Of a stretch of DNA of 33,305 nucleotides, positions 1 through 7,290 are shown one piece after another (the first letter of the stretch is position 1; each line of letters opens with the position of its first letter). The position numbers were made by a program, and so were the translations under genes. Source of the DNA: an uncultured Allobaculum sp. (lineage in GTDB: Bacteria > Bacillota_I > Bacilli_A > Erysipelotrichales > Erysipelotrichaceae); assembly GCA_910577085.1 (NCBI GenBank), contig CAJTLE010000016.1, positions 1 through 33,305 of the forward strand, in the 5' to 3' direction. Below the pieces are notes generated by a model, which saw only the letters and a program-made list of their open reading frames with translations, ran no database searches and was not told the origin of the DNA.

Positions 1-134
1 ATTTTGGTCCTCAAAGCGGGGCTTAGATAAGGATCTTGTATCTTAACCCTTCTCCCGCCGGCTAATGCCGAACACTGTTCGCAGACAGGGATGTAACCGT
101 TTTATCCTATCAGGGATAAAACAACCTCATTTAA

Positions 135-512
135 CGAAGGGTCCTGGTTCCGGTTGACGAATACGAACAGCGTCTGATGGCTGCTCAATGTGGCCCAGGT
201 GATTTTCCGATTGTCATCACGATGGCAGCCAGAGGGTGGAATGCACCGTTTATGATTCGCCACTTTCAGAAAACAGGCAGGCCATGGCTGTTAATCAGCT
301 CAAATGCGCTGAGCGTGGAACCTGACGAAAATACCTACCGTCTGTATCTGCCAAATGAAGAGGACCATGCGGCCAGAATCTCATCTTTTTCGACACGTGC
401 TTCCCTGAACTGGCTGCTGGACGTTCTGTTTGCGGTCTGCTTCCAGCGTGACTACCAGGCCAACCGGCTTTGCAAGGCCAATGCCTATAATATTATCGGA
501 TCGAAAGAGTAA
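135..512 (+). pseudogene. 5'-truncated RpiR-family regulator (SIS domain remnant)
   Basis: The open frame (first ATG at 177, but coherent from about 135) encodes the second half of a SIS sugar-phosphate-binding domain. It shows the sequence DEYEQRLMAAQ, then a strand-turn segment (IVITMAARGWN), then ISSNALS, and ends with the STRASLNWLLDVLFAVCF helix typical of RpiR-family C-termini. RpiR proteins are about 280 residues with an N-terminal HTH; here nothing upstream in any frame to position 1 looks like the missing SIS strands or the HTH, and the frame is closed by a stop at 132-134. No ribosome site precedes the ATG at 177. I read it as a decayed remnant, but a frameshifted gene extending left of the window is possible. 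Confidence 0.5.
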
Positions 513-892
513 TCAAGAACAGCCAACAAAACGAGTAACCAGACAGGAAAAAACAGGCTGGATCAACCAAATGACACTACCGATGACAAAAGAGCTGTCT
601 GCCAGGATTAAGCCCGTCAAAAGATGGCGAAGGGAAAATGCGAAAAAGAAAATGGGCAGAAAGAAAGCAGACTGAGCAGGGAAGCCTTCCAACAAAACGC
701 TTTCAATTGAAAGAAAGAGGATGGTTGGACAAGTCAGGCTGTTCTGGATAGGATGATCAAAGAAGCCATTTATTTCATGCCGGGCCAGGCTTTGCGGGTC
801 TTTTTTTGATCATGAAGACCTTTTTATGGAAGATTCAAAAATCAGCTGAAATAATTGTCTGTCTGCAGCCGCTGTGATCGAGGAGGGATAGG
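513..892. other. gene-free spacer
   Basis: No convincing coding region is visible. The plus strand is purine-rich and low in complexity up to about 700, then carries a nested inverted repeat at 753-813. The last 20 bases hold the GAGGAGG ribosome site of the next gene. Confidence 0.5.
753..813. repeat. nested inverted repeat
   Basis: ATGATCAAA (753-761) pairs with TTTGATCAT (805-813). Inside it AAGCC (763-767) can pair with GGCTT (788-792), and a run of seven T follows at 801-807. It could be a terminator-like or regulatory structure upstream of the YoaK-family gene, but the loop is large and the role is unknown. Confidence 0.35.
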
Positions 893-1597
893 ATGCAGCT
901 GAAAACCTCTCAGATCCAGATGTCAGAATCATTCTGGACCATAACTTTTCTGACTCTTTCGGGAGCGTATCAGGATGCCTACAGTTATTTTGCCAGAGGA
1001 AAAGTATTCGCCAATGCTCAGACCGGAAACATTGTTCTGATGGCCGCCAAACTGGTCGATGGAGATTTTTCAGGACTGATCCATTACCTGTTTCCGATTC
1101 TCTCTTTTACGGCGGGAATTGCGGTGGCTGAAAAGTTTCATCGCCGCTTCCGTCATTCCGGTTTTCACTGGCGCCAGAGCATTCTGCTGATTGAAATCGC
1201 CCTGCTTCTGGCAACTCCCTGGATTGGGTACGATCCATTTGCCAACTGTCTGGTTTCCTTTGCGTGCGCTTTGCAGGTTCAGACGTTCCGGAAAGTCCAC
1301 GGGTATCCATTTGCTTCAACCATGTGCATTGGTAATTTACGCTCGATGATGGACCAGCTGGTTCAGTCTTCTGCTGAAAATGGCAAGGAACATCGTGCCA
1401 TTGCTTTCAGCTATTTTCGTGTGCTGCTGACATTCTTTATTGGGGCTGGTATTGGAAAAGCGGCCTGTGATTTGTGGGGTGTCAATGCGATTTATGGAAG
1501 CTGCCTGCTTTTGATCGCTGCTTTGATGTTCATGTTTTACGATCCCCAGATTCTTGATAAAGAACGGATCCGGGAAATTGACGAGACTGCCCTGTAA
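893..1597 (+). CDS. YoaK/DUF1275 family membrane protein
   Basis: This 234-residue protein matches the DUF1275 (YoaK) family in length and layout. The family signature appears near the N-terminus: GAYQDAYSYFARGKVF followed by NAQTGNIVLMA (about residues 24-51), i.e. the D-x-x-S/T...G...TGN pattern at the end of the first membrane segment. Further hydrophobic segments lie near residues 63-80, 97-113, 118-127, 176-194 and 199-216, giving about six membrane helices. Function is unknown; some relatives are annotated as permeases. The start is supported by a strong GAGGAGG five bases before the ATG. It appears monocistronic: the next gene begins over 200 bases downstream and no terminator is obvious. 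Confidence 0.85.
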   Translation: MQLKTSQIQMSESFWTITFLTLSGAYQDAYSYFARGKVFANAQTGNIVLMAAKLVDGDFSGLIHYLFPILSFTAGIAVAEKFHRRFRHSGFHWRQSILLIEIALLLATPWIGYDPFANCLVSFACALQVQTFRKVHGYPFASTMCIGNLRSMMDQLVQSSAENGKEHRAIAFSYFRVLLTFFIGAGIGKAACDLWGVNAIYGSCLLLIAALMFMFYDPQILDKERIREIDETAL

Positions 1598-1732
1598 AGC
1601 CAGAAGAGTCATTTCTACGCCAATTGGATTTGTGCCGATGACAAACAAAAAAGAAAACGGGTATGCATCCTGATTCCGGCAGGCAGGTTGATCAAAGCTC
1701 CTGTTAGAGGATCGGATTTCCTCAAAACTTGG

Positions 1733-1766
1733 AAAGACCGTAATTGGGGAAAAGACCGTAATTGGG
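1733..1766 (+). repeat. 16-bp tandem direct repeat
   Basis: AAAGACCGTAATTGGG occurs at 1733-1748 and again at 1751-1766, an 18-bp period in the leader of the DUF1653 gene. It may be a recent duplication or a pair of operator half-sites. Confidence 0.6.
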
Positions 1767-1824
1767 AAATGGAAGCATTTCAGGATGCAGATCTTGGAAA
1801 GTCTTAGGGAAAGAGGAATATTGA

Positions 1825-2088
1825 ATGAATCAGAATCATGAAGCGCGGCAGATTGCCTTGCATAGAGTCTACCGTCATTTCAAGGGGAATTATTACCTGG
1901 TCGAAGCTCTCGGTCAGAATGCCGATACGCAGGAAGAAATGGTAATCTATCGACCGCTGTATGGGCAGGGGGATTTATGGATCAGACCGCTTGAAGAATT
2001 TTTATCCCCTGTTGATCGCGTTAAGTATCCGGACGCTGATCAGGAATATCGTTTCGAGCTTGTTGAGATTCCATCCAAAGCCCGATAA
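1825..2088 (+). CDS. DUF1653 domain protein
   Basis: An 87-residue protein whose whole length is a DUF1653 domain: it opens with RHFKGNYYLV, continues with EEMVIYRPLYGQGDLWIRP and closes with LEEFLSPVDR. This matches the family pattern G-x-Y-x-H-x-K-G ... V-x-Y-x-x-L-Y ... W-x-R-P-x-x-x-F. DUF1653 proteins are small cytosolic proteins of unknown function in many bacteria. The start is supported by a purine-rich GAGGAATA just upstream. It is not in an obvious operon; a hairpin lies about 170 bases downstream. Confidence 0.85.
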   Translation: MNQNHEARQIALHRVYRHFKGNYYLVEALGQNADTQEEMVIYRPLYGQGDLWIRPLEEFLSPVDRVKYPDADQEYRFELVEIPSKAR

Positions 2089-2255
2089 ATTGGGGCGCAG
2101 CTGGAGAGTATCGCCCAAACGTTTAATCGATGGGATGGACGACTTCTGTATGTCAAAACGTAAACTGGAAAACGCGACTGTTCAGGCTGGCTCGATTTGC
2201 GGCTGGAGAAGGCAGGCAGAAAGGGAAGATCAGCTTTCTGGTTTTCAAAAAGAAA

Positions 2256-2283
2256 GGCTGCTGTTCCTTTCGGTTCAGCAGCC
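2256..2283 (-). terminator. hairpin, best read as minus-strand terminator
   Basis: GGCTGCTG (2256-2263) pairs perfectly with CAGCAGCC (2276-2283). On the minus strand it is followed by TTTCTTTTTG, an acceptable U-tract; on the plus strand no U-run follows directly. It therefore terminates transcription from the right (from the gene-free block) better than it terminates the DUF1653 gene. Confidence 0.45.
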
Positions 2284-2330
2284 CTGAGGTTTCGGATATC
2301 GGTTTTTGTATTGTATATCAGGTTTTATTG

Positions 2331-2379
2331 GTTTTATGAACTTAGCGGCTTACCGTCCATCGATATGGCTTCATAAAAC
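2331..2379. repeat. 10-bp inverted repeat with inner stem
   Basis: GTTTTATGAA (2331-2340) pairs with TTCATAAAAC (2370-2379); inside it CCAT and ATGG flank CGAT. GC-rich bases and six T follow (about 2380-2393), so it could end a plus-strand transcript. Confidence 0.45.
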
Positions 2380-2467
2380 ACGCCCGCTTTTTTCCATCTG
2401 GTCTGGCCAGTTTCTGGTTCCTGTTTTCTGAAATGATCTTTGATTGTTTATGATGGTCTGGCTCGTT

Positions 2468-2540
2468 TCTGTTTCTTTACACAGATCCTTTGCTTTTCAA
2501 CCTTTCATGAACGGGATCCTTCATCTGTTTCTTTACACAG
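2468..2540 (+). repeat. 17-bp direct repeat pair
   Basis: TCTGTTTCTTTACACAG is found exactly at 2468-2484 and 2524-2540, 56 bp apart. A partial copy (TTTCTTTACAC) occurs at 3319-3329. It lies within the gene-free pyrimidine-rich block. Confidence 0.6.
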
Positions 2541-3915
2541 GTTCAGGTGTCATTTCAATTCGTTTTTCACGTTTCAGGCTTCCATTGACTGACTTTCTTC
2601 TGATCTTTCAGTTTTATGTCTGGCTGCTTATTGTGCCTGCCATCATCCCTGATTTCTCAGTTCCAGCTTGTTTGTCATCTGCTTTGACGATACATCGGTT
2701 CTCTGTTTCTGTCTGAACCGTCTATTCCTTTACTGAACGGCTGGCTTCTGATGAAGTCTGCCTTTTTGTCTTTGTTTGATTTTCCGGTTTCTTTGATAAA
2801 CTTCACTGTTCACCTGAACCCACCTGGTCTATGGCTCTGGCTCAGTCTGTAGTCCTGAAGTTGCGAGTCTTTCTGTTTTCTTTTCAGATCTCTTTCGATC
2901 TCTGAATTTTTTTGTTTCTGTCGAATGACTGTATTCATTCTGTACCGATTTTTCGTTACGTTGGATGAATCCATTCATTTTCGGCTCGGCTTATGAATCA
3001 ACGCTTAGCATTCATGGTTTCTGGCTTCAGATCCGATCCATCCTCGATCCATGTTTTCAGGTTCGATCTGATTTCTCATTTCTTTGCTTGTGAATGTTTA
3101 TGCTTGAATCTGATGATTGTATCTTTCCATTTCTGTTTCCAGTTCTGGACTTCGATTTCAGATTCTTCTGATCTTTGCAATCATTACCGGATGTTCAGTC
3201 TTCTTTACCCCAGAACACAGGTTTTATTTGAGACATTTGTGACTGGAAATGTTTTGTTCTGGTTACTGGTAAAGGCTTGCGGCAGCTTCGTTTCACTACC
3301 GGCTTTTTCCATCTTCGATTTCTTTACACCGAATCTGGTGGAACTCCAATTCGCTTTTCCTGTGTCTTGGACACCTTCCTGGCATCGATCCTGTTTTCTA
3401 TTGGATCGGTCTGGAAATCATTTCAGCGTTTTGGATCTGCATCTGGTTTTTTGATTCCTTGGAATCAAAGCCTGTTTGGATTCCCTTGTTACAGGGTGCC
3501 TTGGCGCTTCTAGTCGGAGATCCTTTCGGATGATTTTAACGTCTTTACTGACGCCTGATTTGATATCCTGTTCACCTCTTTCTTTGTGGAGGCTTTCTGT
3601 CTTCCTCCTGTGTCTGTAGAATACCAGACAATTTCGGGGGTGTGGTAATTATTTCCTGATCAGACGTTAAAGTGTCCAACTTGGTAAAAACGCTTTCAAA
3701 GTGTTTTCAGATTCGTTTTCAGAAAAGGTGCAAGAATGAAAGTTTTTGAAATTTTCGGGAAAATCTTGGCATAAGCCGACTTCATGATAGTAGAATGCAT
3801 ATATCACATGTTAAGAAATTACAGTCTGTCTAATTTGGGTGAGCAAAAAATACGATGTGAAAAAAGAGGGTCCCCAAACGGGGTAGTTTGCTCTGCCTGC
3901 ATGAATAAAGTAAAT

Positions 3916-3927
3916 CGAATCGATTCG
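3916..3927. promoter_or_regulatory. 12-bp perfect palindrome, candidate operator
   Basis: CGAATCGATTCG is a perfect palindrome about 70 bases upstream of a TTGACA promoter element and 140 bases upstream of the HTH gene. It could be an operator for that gene, perhaps autoregulatory; this is inference. Confidence 0.3.
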
Positions 3928-3982
3928 GGATGTGGGATTCCGCGAAATAAATGAGGGATAAAATATTTTTCTGTATAAAATA

Positions 3983-4018
3983 TTGACACATTTGGCTGAA
4001 TTCATGAAATACTATAGA
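3983..4018 (+). promoter_or_regulatory. candidate promoter of the HTH gene
   Basis: A consensus -35 TTGACA (3983-3988) is followed by TACTAT/TATAGA (4010-4018). The spacing is longer than 17 bp, so either the -10 is a weaker AT-rich hexamer near 4006-4012 or the promoter needs an activator. Confidence 0.35.
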
Positions 4019-4068
4019 TAGGATATGCATGTATCTATACTTATGGGTATCATGCAGGGGGTAGTCTT

Positions 4069-4434
4069 ATGCAAAAGACGAAATTTACTTTGGAGCAGAT
4101 TGAAGAGCTCCGTGCCAATCCGTATACCGAATACGTCTCTGAGAAAACAATCCGGTTTACACAGGTGTTTAAAAATGAGTTCTGGTATCTTTATACGCAT
4201 GGCAAAGGCCCCAGCAAAATTTTCAGAGAGCTTGGTTATGATCCTGAAACTCTGGGACAGTACCGGATCAGCAATTTCGCGTACAAACTTACCAAGAAGA
4301 TGGAAGAAAGAACCAACCTTTCACCTTTGGAAAGAGAACGCGATTTACAGAGTCAGGTAGACGCTTTACGCTTCGAGATTGACAGTCTCAAAAAGATCAT
4401 TATTCGCGACGATATTGAAAAAAGGAAACGCTAG
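4069..4434 (+). CDS. HTH protein related to IS3-type transposase OrfA
   Basis: A 121-residue protein resembling the HTH subunit (OrfA) of IS150-like IS3 transposons in Bacillota. It has FTLEQIEELRANPY, then SEKTIRFTQVFKNEF (about residues 24-39), a GKGPSKIFRELGYDPETLG helix-turn-helix region (about 46-64), and a C-terminal coiled coil (about 84-115, leucine-spaced, ending IDSLKKIIIR). Normally such a protein is followed by an OrfB integrase with a DDE domain; here none follows. Instead an intrinsic terminator begins at the stop codon. Either OrfB was lost or this is a stand-alone (domesticated) DNA-binding protein. A purine-rich GGGGG precedes the ATG. DNA binding is inferred. Confidence 0.65.
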   Translation: MQKTKFTLEQIEELRANPYTEYVSEKTIRFTQVFKNEFWYLYTHGKGPSKIFRELGYDPETLGQYRISNFAYKLTKKMEERTNLSPLERERDLQSQVDALRFEIDSLKKIIIRDDIEKRKR

Positions 4435-4459
4435 CCTGAGGGTCTGCGTTTCTTTTTTT
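4425..4459 (+). terminator. intrinsic terminator of the HTH gene
   Basis: GAAACGC (4425-4431) pairs with GCGTTTC (4446-4452), followed by seven T. The left arm overlaps the last codons of the HTH gene, so the gene is terminated almost at its stop codon. Confidence 0.85.
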
Positions 4460-4573
4460 CAGGAATTGTTTCATCTGTTTTTGAAATGCAGAATTTCTAT
4501 TTGTCCTCCAGTACGGAAAGATCATCCAAAATAGTTGGTCTGAATATGAAAAATCGAAAAGAAATTGACTTAA

Positions 4574-4588
4574 CAGGATATATTCCTG
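4574..4588. promoter_or_regulatory. inverted repeat next to -35-like TTGACT, candidate operator
   Basis: CAGGA-TATAT-TCCTG lies four bases after TTGACT (4565-4570), about 120 bases upstream of the GntR gene. Its position suits an operator for autoregulation, but no good -10 is visible and it does not match the FadR consensus. Confidence 0.3.
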
Positions 4589-4705
4589 CAGATTGCCAGT
4601 CGAAAAGCCACAAAAATTGTGCCAATATAAGATAGCTATTTGCGATAACATAGCCATTGGAAAGATGAGCAATAAAGAAGTGCATTGAAAGGAGTTCATC
4701 ACATC

Positions 4706-5386
4706 ATGGATCAAGGAAACAGGACCTATAAACGGCTGATTGATTATGTCAAACAGGAAGTACAGGCAGGCAATCTGCAGCCAGGAGATAGACTTCCCAC
4801 TGAGCGGGATCTGGCTTTACGACTGGAGATCAGCCGCAACTCCGTACGTGAAGGGCTGCGTCTGTTAGAGAATATGGGGATCCTGTATTCCAGACAGGGC
4901 TCGGGTAACTATCTTTCGAGTAACTTTGACCATACCATGGCTGAAATGCTTGCGTTTATGTATTTCATTAAGGGCATGAATGATCGTTCTGTCACCGAAT
5001 TTCGCTGGGCCATTGAAAGAGCAGCTCTGCCATTGGCCATTGAACGCATTGATGCCGATGAAAAATCAGAACTTGAAGAGATGATCATTGGTCTGGAAAA
5101 AGCCCCGACGGAACAGAAACGAATTTTCTATGACCGTGAACTTCATCGCATTATCGTCCGCGCCTGCCGCAATGATTTTCTGATTGCCAGCTATGAAGCC
5201 CTGACAGATCTGATGGACACCTATATTCAGACGATGCGTGCCGCGATCATTGAACAGATGGAAAGCCGCAATGAGCTGGAAAGTGCGCATGATGATTTGG
5301 CCTATGGAGTCATCCGCGGCGATCTGCCCCTGGCTTTAAATGGTCTTGAAAAGCACTACACCTACATTAATCAGTTCAAAAAATAA
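4706..5386 (+). CDS. GntR-family regulator, FadR/FCD subfamily
   Basis: A winged-HTH repressor of 226 residues. The N-terminal domain carries the GntR signature: PGDRLPTERDLALRL, then EISRNSVREGLRLLENMG (about residues 27-62), and a wing with RQGSGNYL. The C-terminal helical FCD domain shows FRWAIERAALPLAIERI, FYDRELHRIIVRACRN (D-x3-H of the metal/ligand site) and a final GDLPLALNGLEKHYTYI with the last conserved His. I chose ATG 4706, preceded by AAAGGAG at 11 bases; a TTG at 4685 in frame lies before that site. FCD regulators usually sense carboxylic or sugar acids; no catabolic operon is adjacent, so the target is unknown. It is followed by its own terminator. Confidence 0.85.
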   Translation: MDQGNRTYKRLIDYVKQEVQAGNLQPGDRLPTERDLALRLEISRNSVREGLRLLENMGILYSRQGSGNYLSSNFDHTMAEMLAFMYFIKGMNDRSVTEFRWAIERAALPLAIERIDADEKSELEEMIIGLEKAPTEQKRIFYDRELHRIIVRACRNDFLIASYEALTDLMDTYIQTMRAAIIEQMESRNELESAHDDLAYGVIRGDLPLALNGLEKHYTYINQFKK

Positions 5387-5392
5387 TTTGAT

Positions 5393-5414
5393 ATTCAGGG
5401 AAGTATTCCTGAAT
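5393..5414 (+). repeat. hairpin after GntR gene
   Basis: ATTCAGG (5393-5399) pairs with CCTGAAT (5408-5414), just after the stop codon, without a U-tract. It is probably mRNA 3' structure; the stronger terminator is 50 bases further on. Confidence 0.4.
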
Positions 5415-5466
5415 TGTTGAGAATTGCTGGCGAGATTTCTGGTCAGTCTAATCTTGGTCTATATAG

Positions 5467-5495
5467 CCGACCTGTTTTTGCAGGCCGGTTTTTTT
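5467..5495 (+). terminator. intrinsic terminator separating gntR-type gene from comG genes
   Basis: CCGACCTG (5467-5474) pairs with CAGGCCGG (5481-5488) with one mismatch, followed by seven T (5489-5495). It isolates the pseudopilin genes from upstream transcription, so they need a promoter between 5496 and 5577. Confidence 0.8.
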
Positions 5496-5591
5496 ATGCC
5501 TGAATCTTTTTGGGTTTTCAAAATTATAAAAATTCATCCACTTTCAAAAACAGATTCCGGATTTTGCGTATATCAGGGTGGAGGTGTTGAT

Positions 5592-5915
5592 ATGAATAAT
5601 GTCATCAAACACAGAACACAAGAGAAAAAGAATGGATTTACAATCCTGGAGATGATGATTGTAATGCTGGTGGTTGCATTACTTCTTCTGCTAACGCTGC
5701 CAAACATCCAACAGAAGGAAAAGATCATCCGCGCTAAAGGATGTGGTGCTCTCATCGAGATTGTCAATTCGCAGATCCTGCTCTACGAAATTGATGAGGA
5801 AAAGACACCTACTCAGGTGTCTGAACTGATCTCGAAAGGGTATCTCAAAGAAGGACAGGACAAGTGCCCGGATGGAAGCACCGTCCGGATTCAGGATGGC
5901 CAGGCCACCCATTAA
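5592..5915 (+). CDS. comGC: ComGC-type major competence pseudopilin
   Basis: A 107-residue prepilin. After a basic leader the prepilin peptidase site is KKNG|FTILEMMIVMLVV (cleavage after residue 15, Glu at +5), followed by a hydrophobic helix to LTLPNI. Two cysteines (in AKGCGALIEI and DKCPDGS) match the disulfide pair known in ComGC. ComGC is the main subunit of the short competence pilus that captures DNA at the cell surface. I chose the ATG at 5592 because GTGGAGG lies eight bases upstream; a longer frame back to 5424 would run through the upstream terminator. It is the first gene of a tightly packed set with overlapping frames. No comGA ATPase or comGB membrane gene precedes it. Confidence 0.88.
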   Translation: MNNVIKHRTQEKKNGFTILEMMIVMLVVALLLLLTLPNIQQKEKIIRAKGCGALIEIVNSQILLYEIDEEKTPTQVSELISKGYLKEGQDKCPDGSTVRIQDGQATH

Positions 5916-6303
5916 GCCGCAAAGAAAAAACGGCTTTACGATGCTGGAAATGCTGGTGGTGATGCTGATTGTGGTCATTCTGGCCAGTTCGCTGCGTGCC
6001 TCTCGACCCGGAACAAGCCTGGGTCTGTTTGCCCGCAATCTGCTCAACACCATTCAGATCGAACAATTCCAGGCGCTGGCCAATCGCGAAACCCGCACCG
6101 TGGCGATCGATGCCAGAGCCCTGGATACCCCGACCAGCTATCAGAAATATCCATCAACAATCAGCTGCACTCAGCAGGTTGTCACCTTCAATGCCAATGG
6201 CAATATCACCAAAGGCGGAAGTGTGACCTGCCGCCAATATGACCAGAGTATCCGCCTCGTCTTTCAGATTGGAAGCGGAAGAGGAAGAATCGAATATGAC
6301 TGA
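5896..6303 (+). CDS. comGD: ComGD-type minor pseudopilin
   Basis: A 135-residue prepilin with cleavage site RKNG|FTMLEMLVVMLIVVILA (leader 13 residues, Glu +5). The mature part has QIEQFQALANRETRTVAID and a Cys pair in STISCTQQ and SVTCRQYD. This fits the second pseudopilin of com operons by position and by the E-x-x-Q-A-x-A helix. The start overlaps the end of comGC by 20 bases; an ATG at 5872 in the same frame is an alternative. Neither has a strong ribosome site, so translational coupling to comGC is likely. Assignment to ComGD rather than another minor pseudopilin rests mainly on gene order. Confidence 0.75.
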   Translation: MARPPIKPQRKNGFTMLEMLVVMLIVVILASSLRASRPGTSLGLFARNLLNTIQIEQFQALANRETRTVAIDARALDTPTSYQKYPSTISCTQQVVTFNANGNITKGGSVTCRQYDQSIRLVFQIGSGRGRIEYD

Positions 6304-7240
6304 ACAAACAATGACCCTGCACGATAAAGAATGCAAACGCTACTACCAGAGAAAATCCCGCCCTGCTCAAAATCAGGAAAAACCGCCCCAGAAATCACAG
6401 ACCATCCAAAAAGGATTGGAAGAGGACAGATGGATTTCCTGCGACATCCCATGCAAAACAATCTCCAACCGAAAACGCCAGCTCAGTCTGTATCAGTATC
6501 AGGCAAAGAAGTGGGACAGTCCAGCCAAAAAGGAAATGAAAGATCTATGGCGTGAGCTCAACGACATGGAAGTCAAGGGAAGATCACCAAAGTCACGCGG
6601 GGTTTCCCGCCAGAAGAGAAGAGGCGGCCGCAACAACCGCTTCGATGAAAACAGAAGCCCAAAGAACTGGGCGCATAAAAGCCGGTACAGCGATGACTGG
6701 AATCAGGATTTACAGAGAAGGTCTGACGGGAACAGGGAAGGCCAGACTGAAGAAGGCTGTATGAAAGAGAGTCGAAACAAAGACGTCTTGAACAGGGCGT
6801 TTCAAAATAAAACCACCTGGAACAGAATAAGCCGTAATCATGGTGACTGGAACAAGACTGATCGAAACGAAAACAGCCGCAGCAAGAACGACTGGAACAA
6901 ACAGTATTCAAGCCGGGAAAACCAATCCCACTGTTCAACCAGCCATAAACCCCGGTATAACAGTCAAAGACCAAGAAGGCAGGTAGAACAAAGATCCTCC
7001 AGTTCGAACGGTTTTGAGCAAAGAGTTCAGCCAAAGCCACGGACCTTTACCGTACGCGGCCCTGGCAGTCAGGAAACACACCCGCAGGCTAATGGATTTC
7101 TGTTAACAGAAGCCTTACTGGCACTGCTGATCTGTATGATTACCGGGTTTCTGTTATTGAGTTCAGTAGGTGCTCTGGCCAAAAGCCAGACGCTGGAAAT
7201 CAGTCAGGATATGGTCCAGACACAGGAGAGTGCCGGGTAA
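6296..7240 (+). CDS. ComGE-like pseudopilin with giant basic leader
   Basis: A 314-residue protein with an unusual layout. The last 47 residues are a normal minor pseudopilin start: site QANG|FLLTEALLALLICM (Glu +5), hydrophobic to SSVGALAK, then a short polar tail. Gene order makes it the ComGE equivalent, but family members are about 100 residues with short leaders. Here about 267 residues precede the cleavage site. They are rich in Arg, Lys, Asn, Ser and Gln, have few hydrophobic residues and contain repeated Trp-Asn motifs (DDWNQ, TTWNR, GDWNK, NDWNK). The start ATG overlaps the comGD stop (ATGACTGA) and follows GAGGAAG. An internal ATG at 6761, with GAAGG upstream, would still leave a leader of 112 residues. 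Function of the leader is unknown; it would stay in the cytoplasm after cleavage. Confidence 0.6.
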   Translation: MTEQTMTLHDKECKRYYQRKSRPAQNQEKPPQKSQTIQKGLEEDRWISCDIPCKTISNRKRQLSLYQYQAKKWDSPAKKEMKDLWRELNDMEVKGRSPKSRGVSRQKRRGGRNNRFDENRSPKNWAHKSRYSDDWNQDLQRRSDGNREGQTEEGCMKESRNKDVLNRAFQNKTTWNRISRNHGDWNKTDRNENSRSKNDWNKQYSSRENQSHCSTSHKPRYNSQRPRRQVEQRSSSSNGFEQRVQPKPRTFTVRGPGSQETHPQANGFLLTEALLALLICMITGFLLLSSVGALAKSQTLEISQDMVQTQESAG

Positions 7241-7290
7241 GCTGCGTGCTGGGTGGATGGATCTCAGAAAGAGTGGATGGAAAACTGGAA

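Larger units (their letters stand above)
2300..3680. other. 1.4-kb pyrimidine-rich block with no recognisable gene
   Basis: This long stretch is strikingly T/C-rich on the plus strand (purine-rich on the minus strand). Short open frames exist on the plus strand (for example 2993-3454), but their translations are rich in Phe/Ser/Leu from TTT/TCN codons, lack ribosome sites and resemble no family. The minus strand, which has the purine bias of coding strands, has no long open frame. Visible structure: an inverted repeat (2331-2379), a 17-bp direct repeat (2468-2540) and a long-range pairing of TTTAACGTCT (about 3545) with AGACGTTAAA (about 3661). It may be decayed coding DNA, a long non-coding transcript, or filler. 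Confidence 0.5.

Noticed and set aside
430..675. Open frame overlapping the RpiR remnant
   Set aside because: It overlaps the SIS-domain frame, is Lys/Arg-rich low-complexity sequence and has no ribosome site.
2444..3513. Plus-strand open frames in the pyrimidine-rich block
   Set aside because: Phe/Ser/Leu-rich translations explained by the T/C bias, no ribosome sites, no family resemblance.
5424..5591. Upstream extension of comGC
   Set aside because: It runs through the terminator at 5467-5495 and would give a leader of over 70 residues; GTGGAGG supports ATG 5592.
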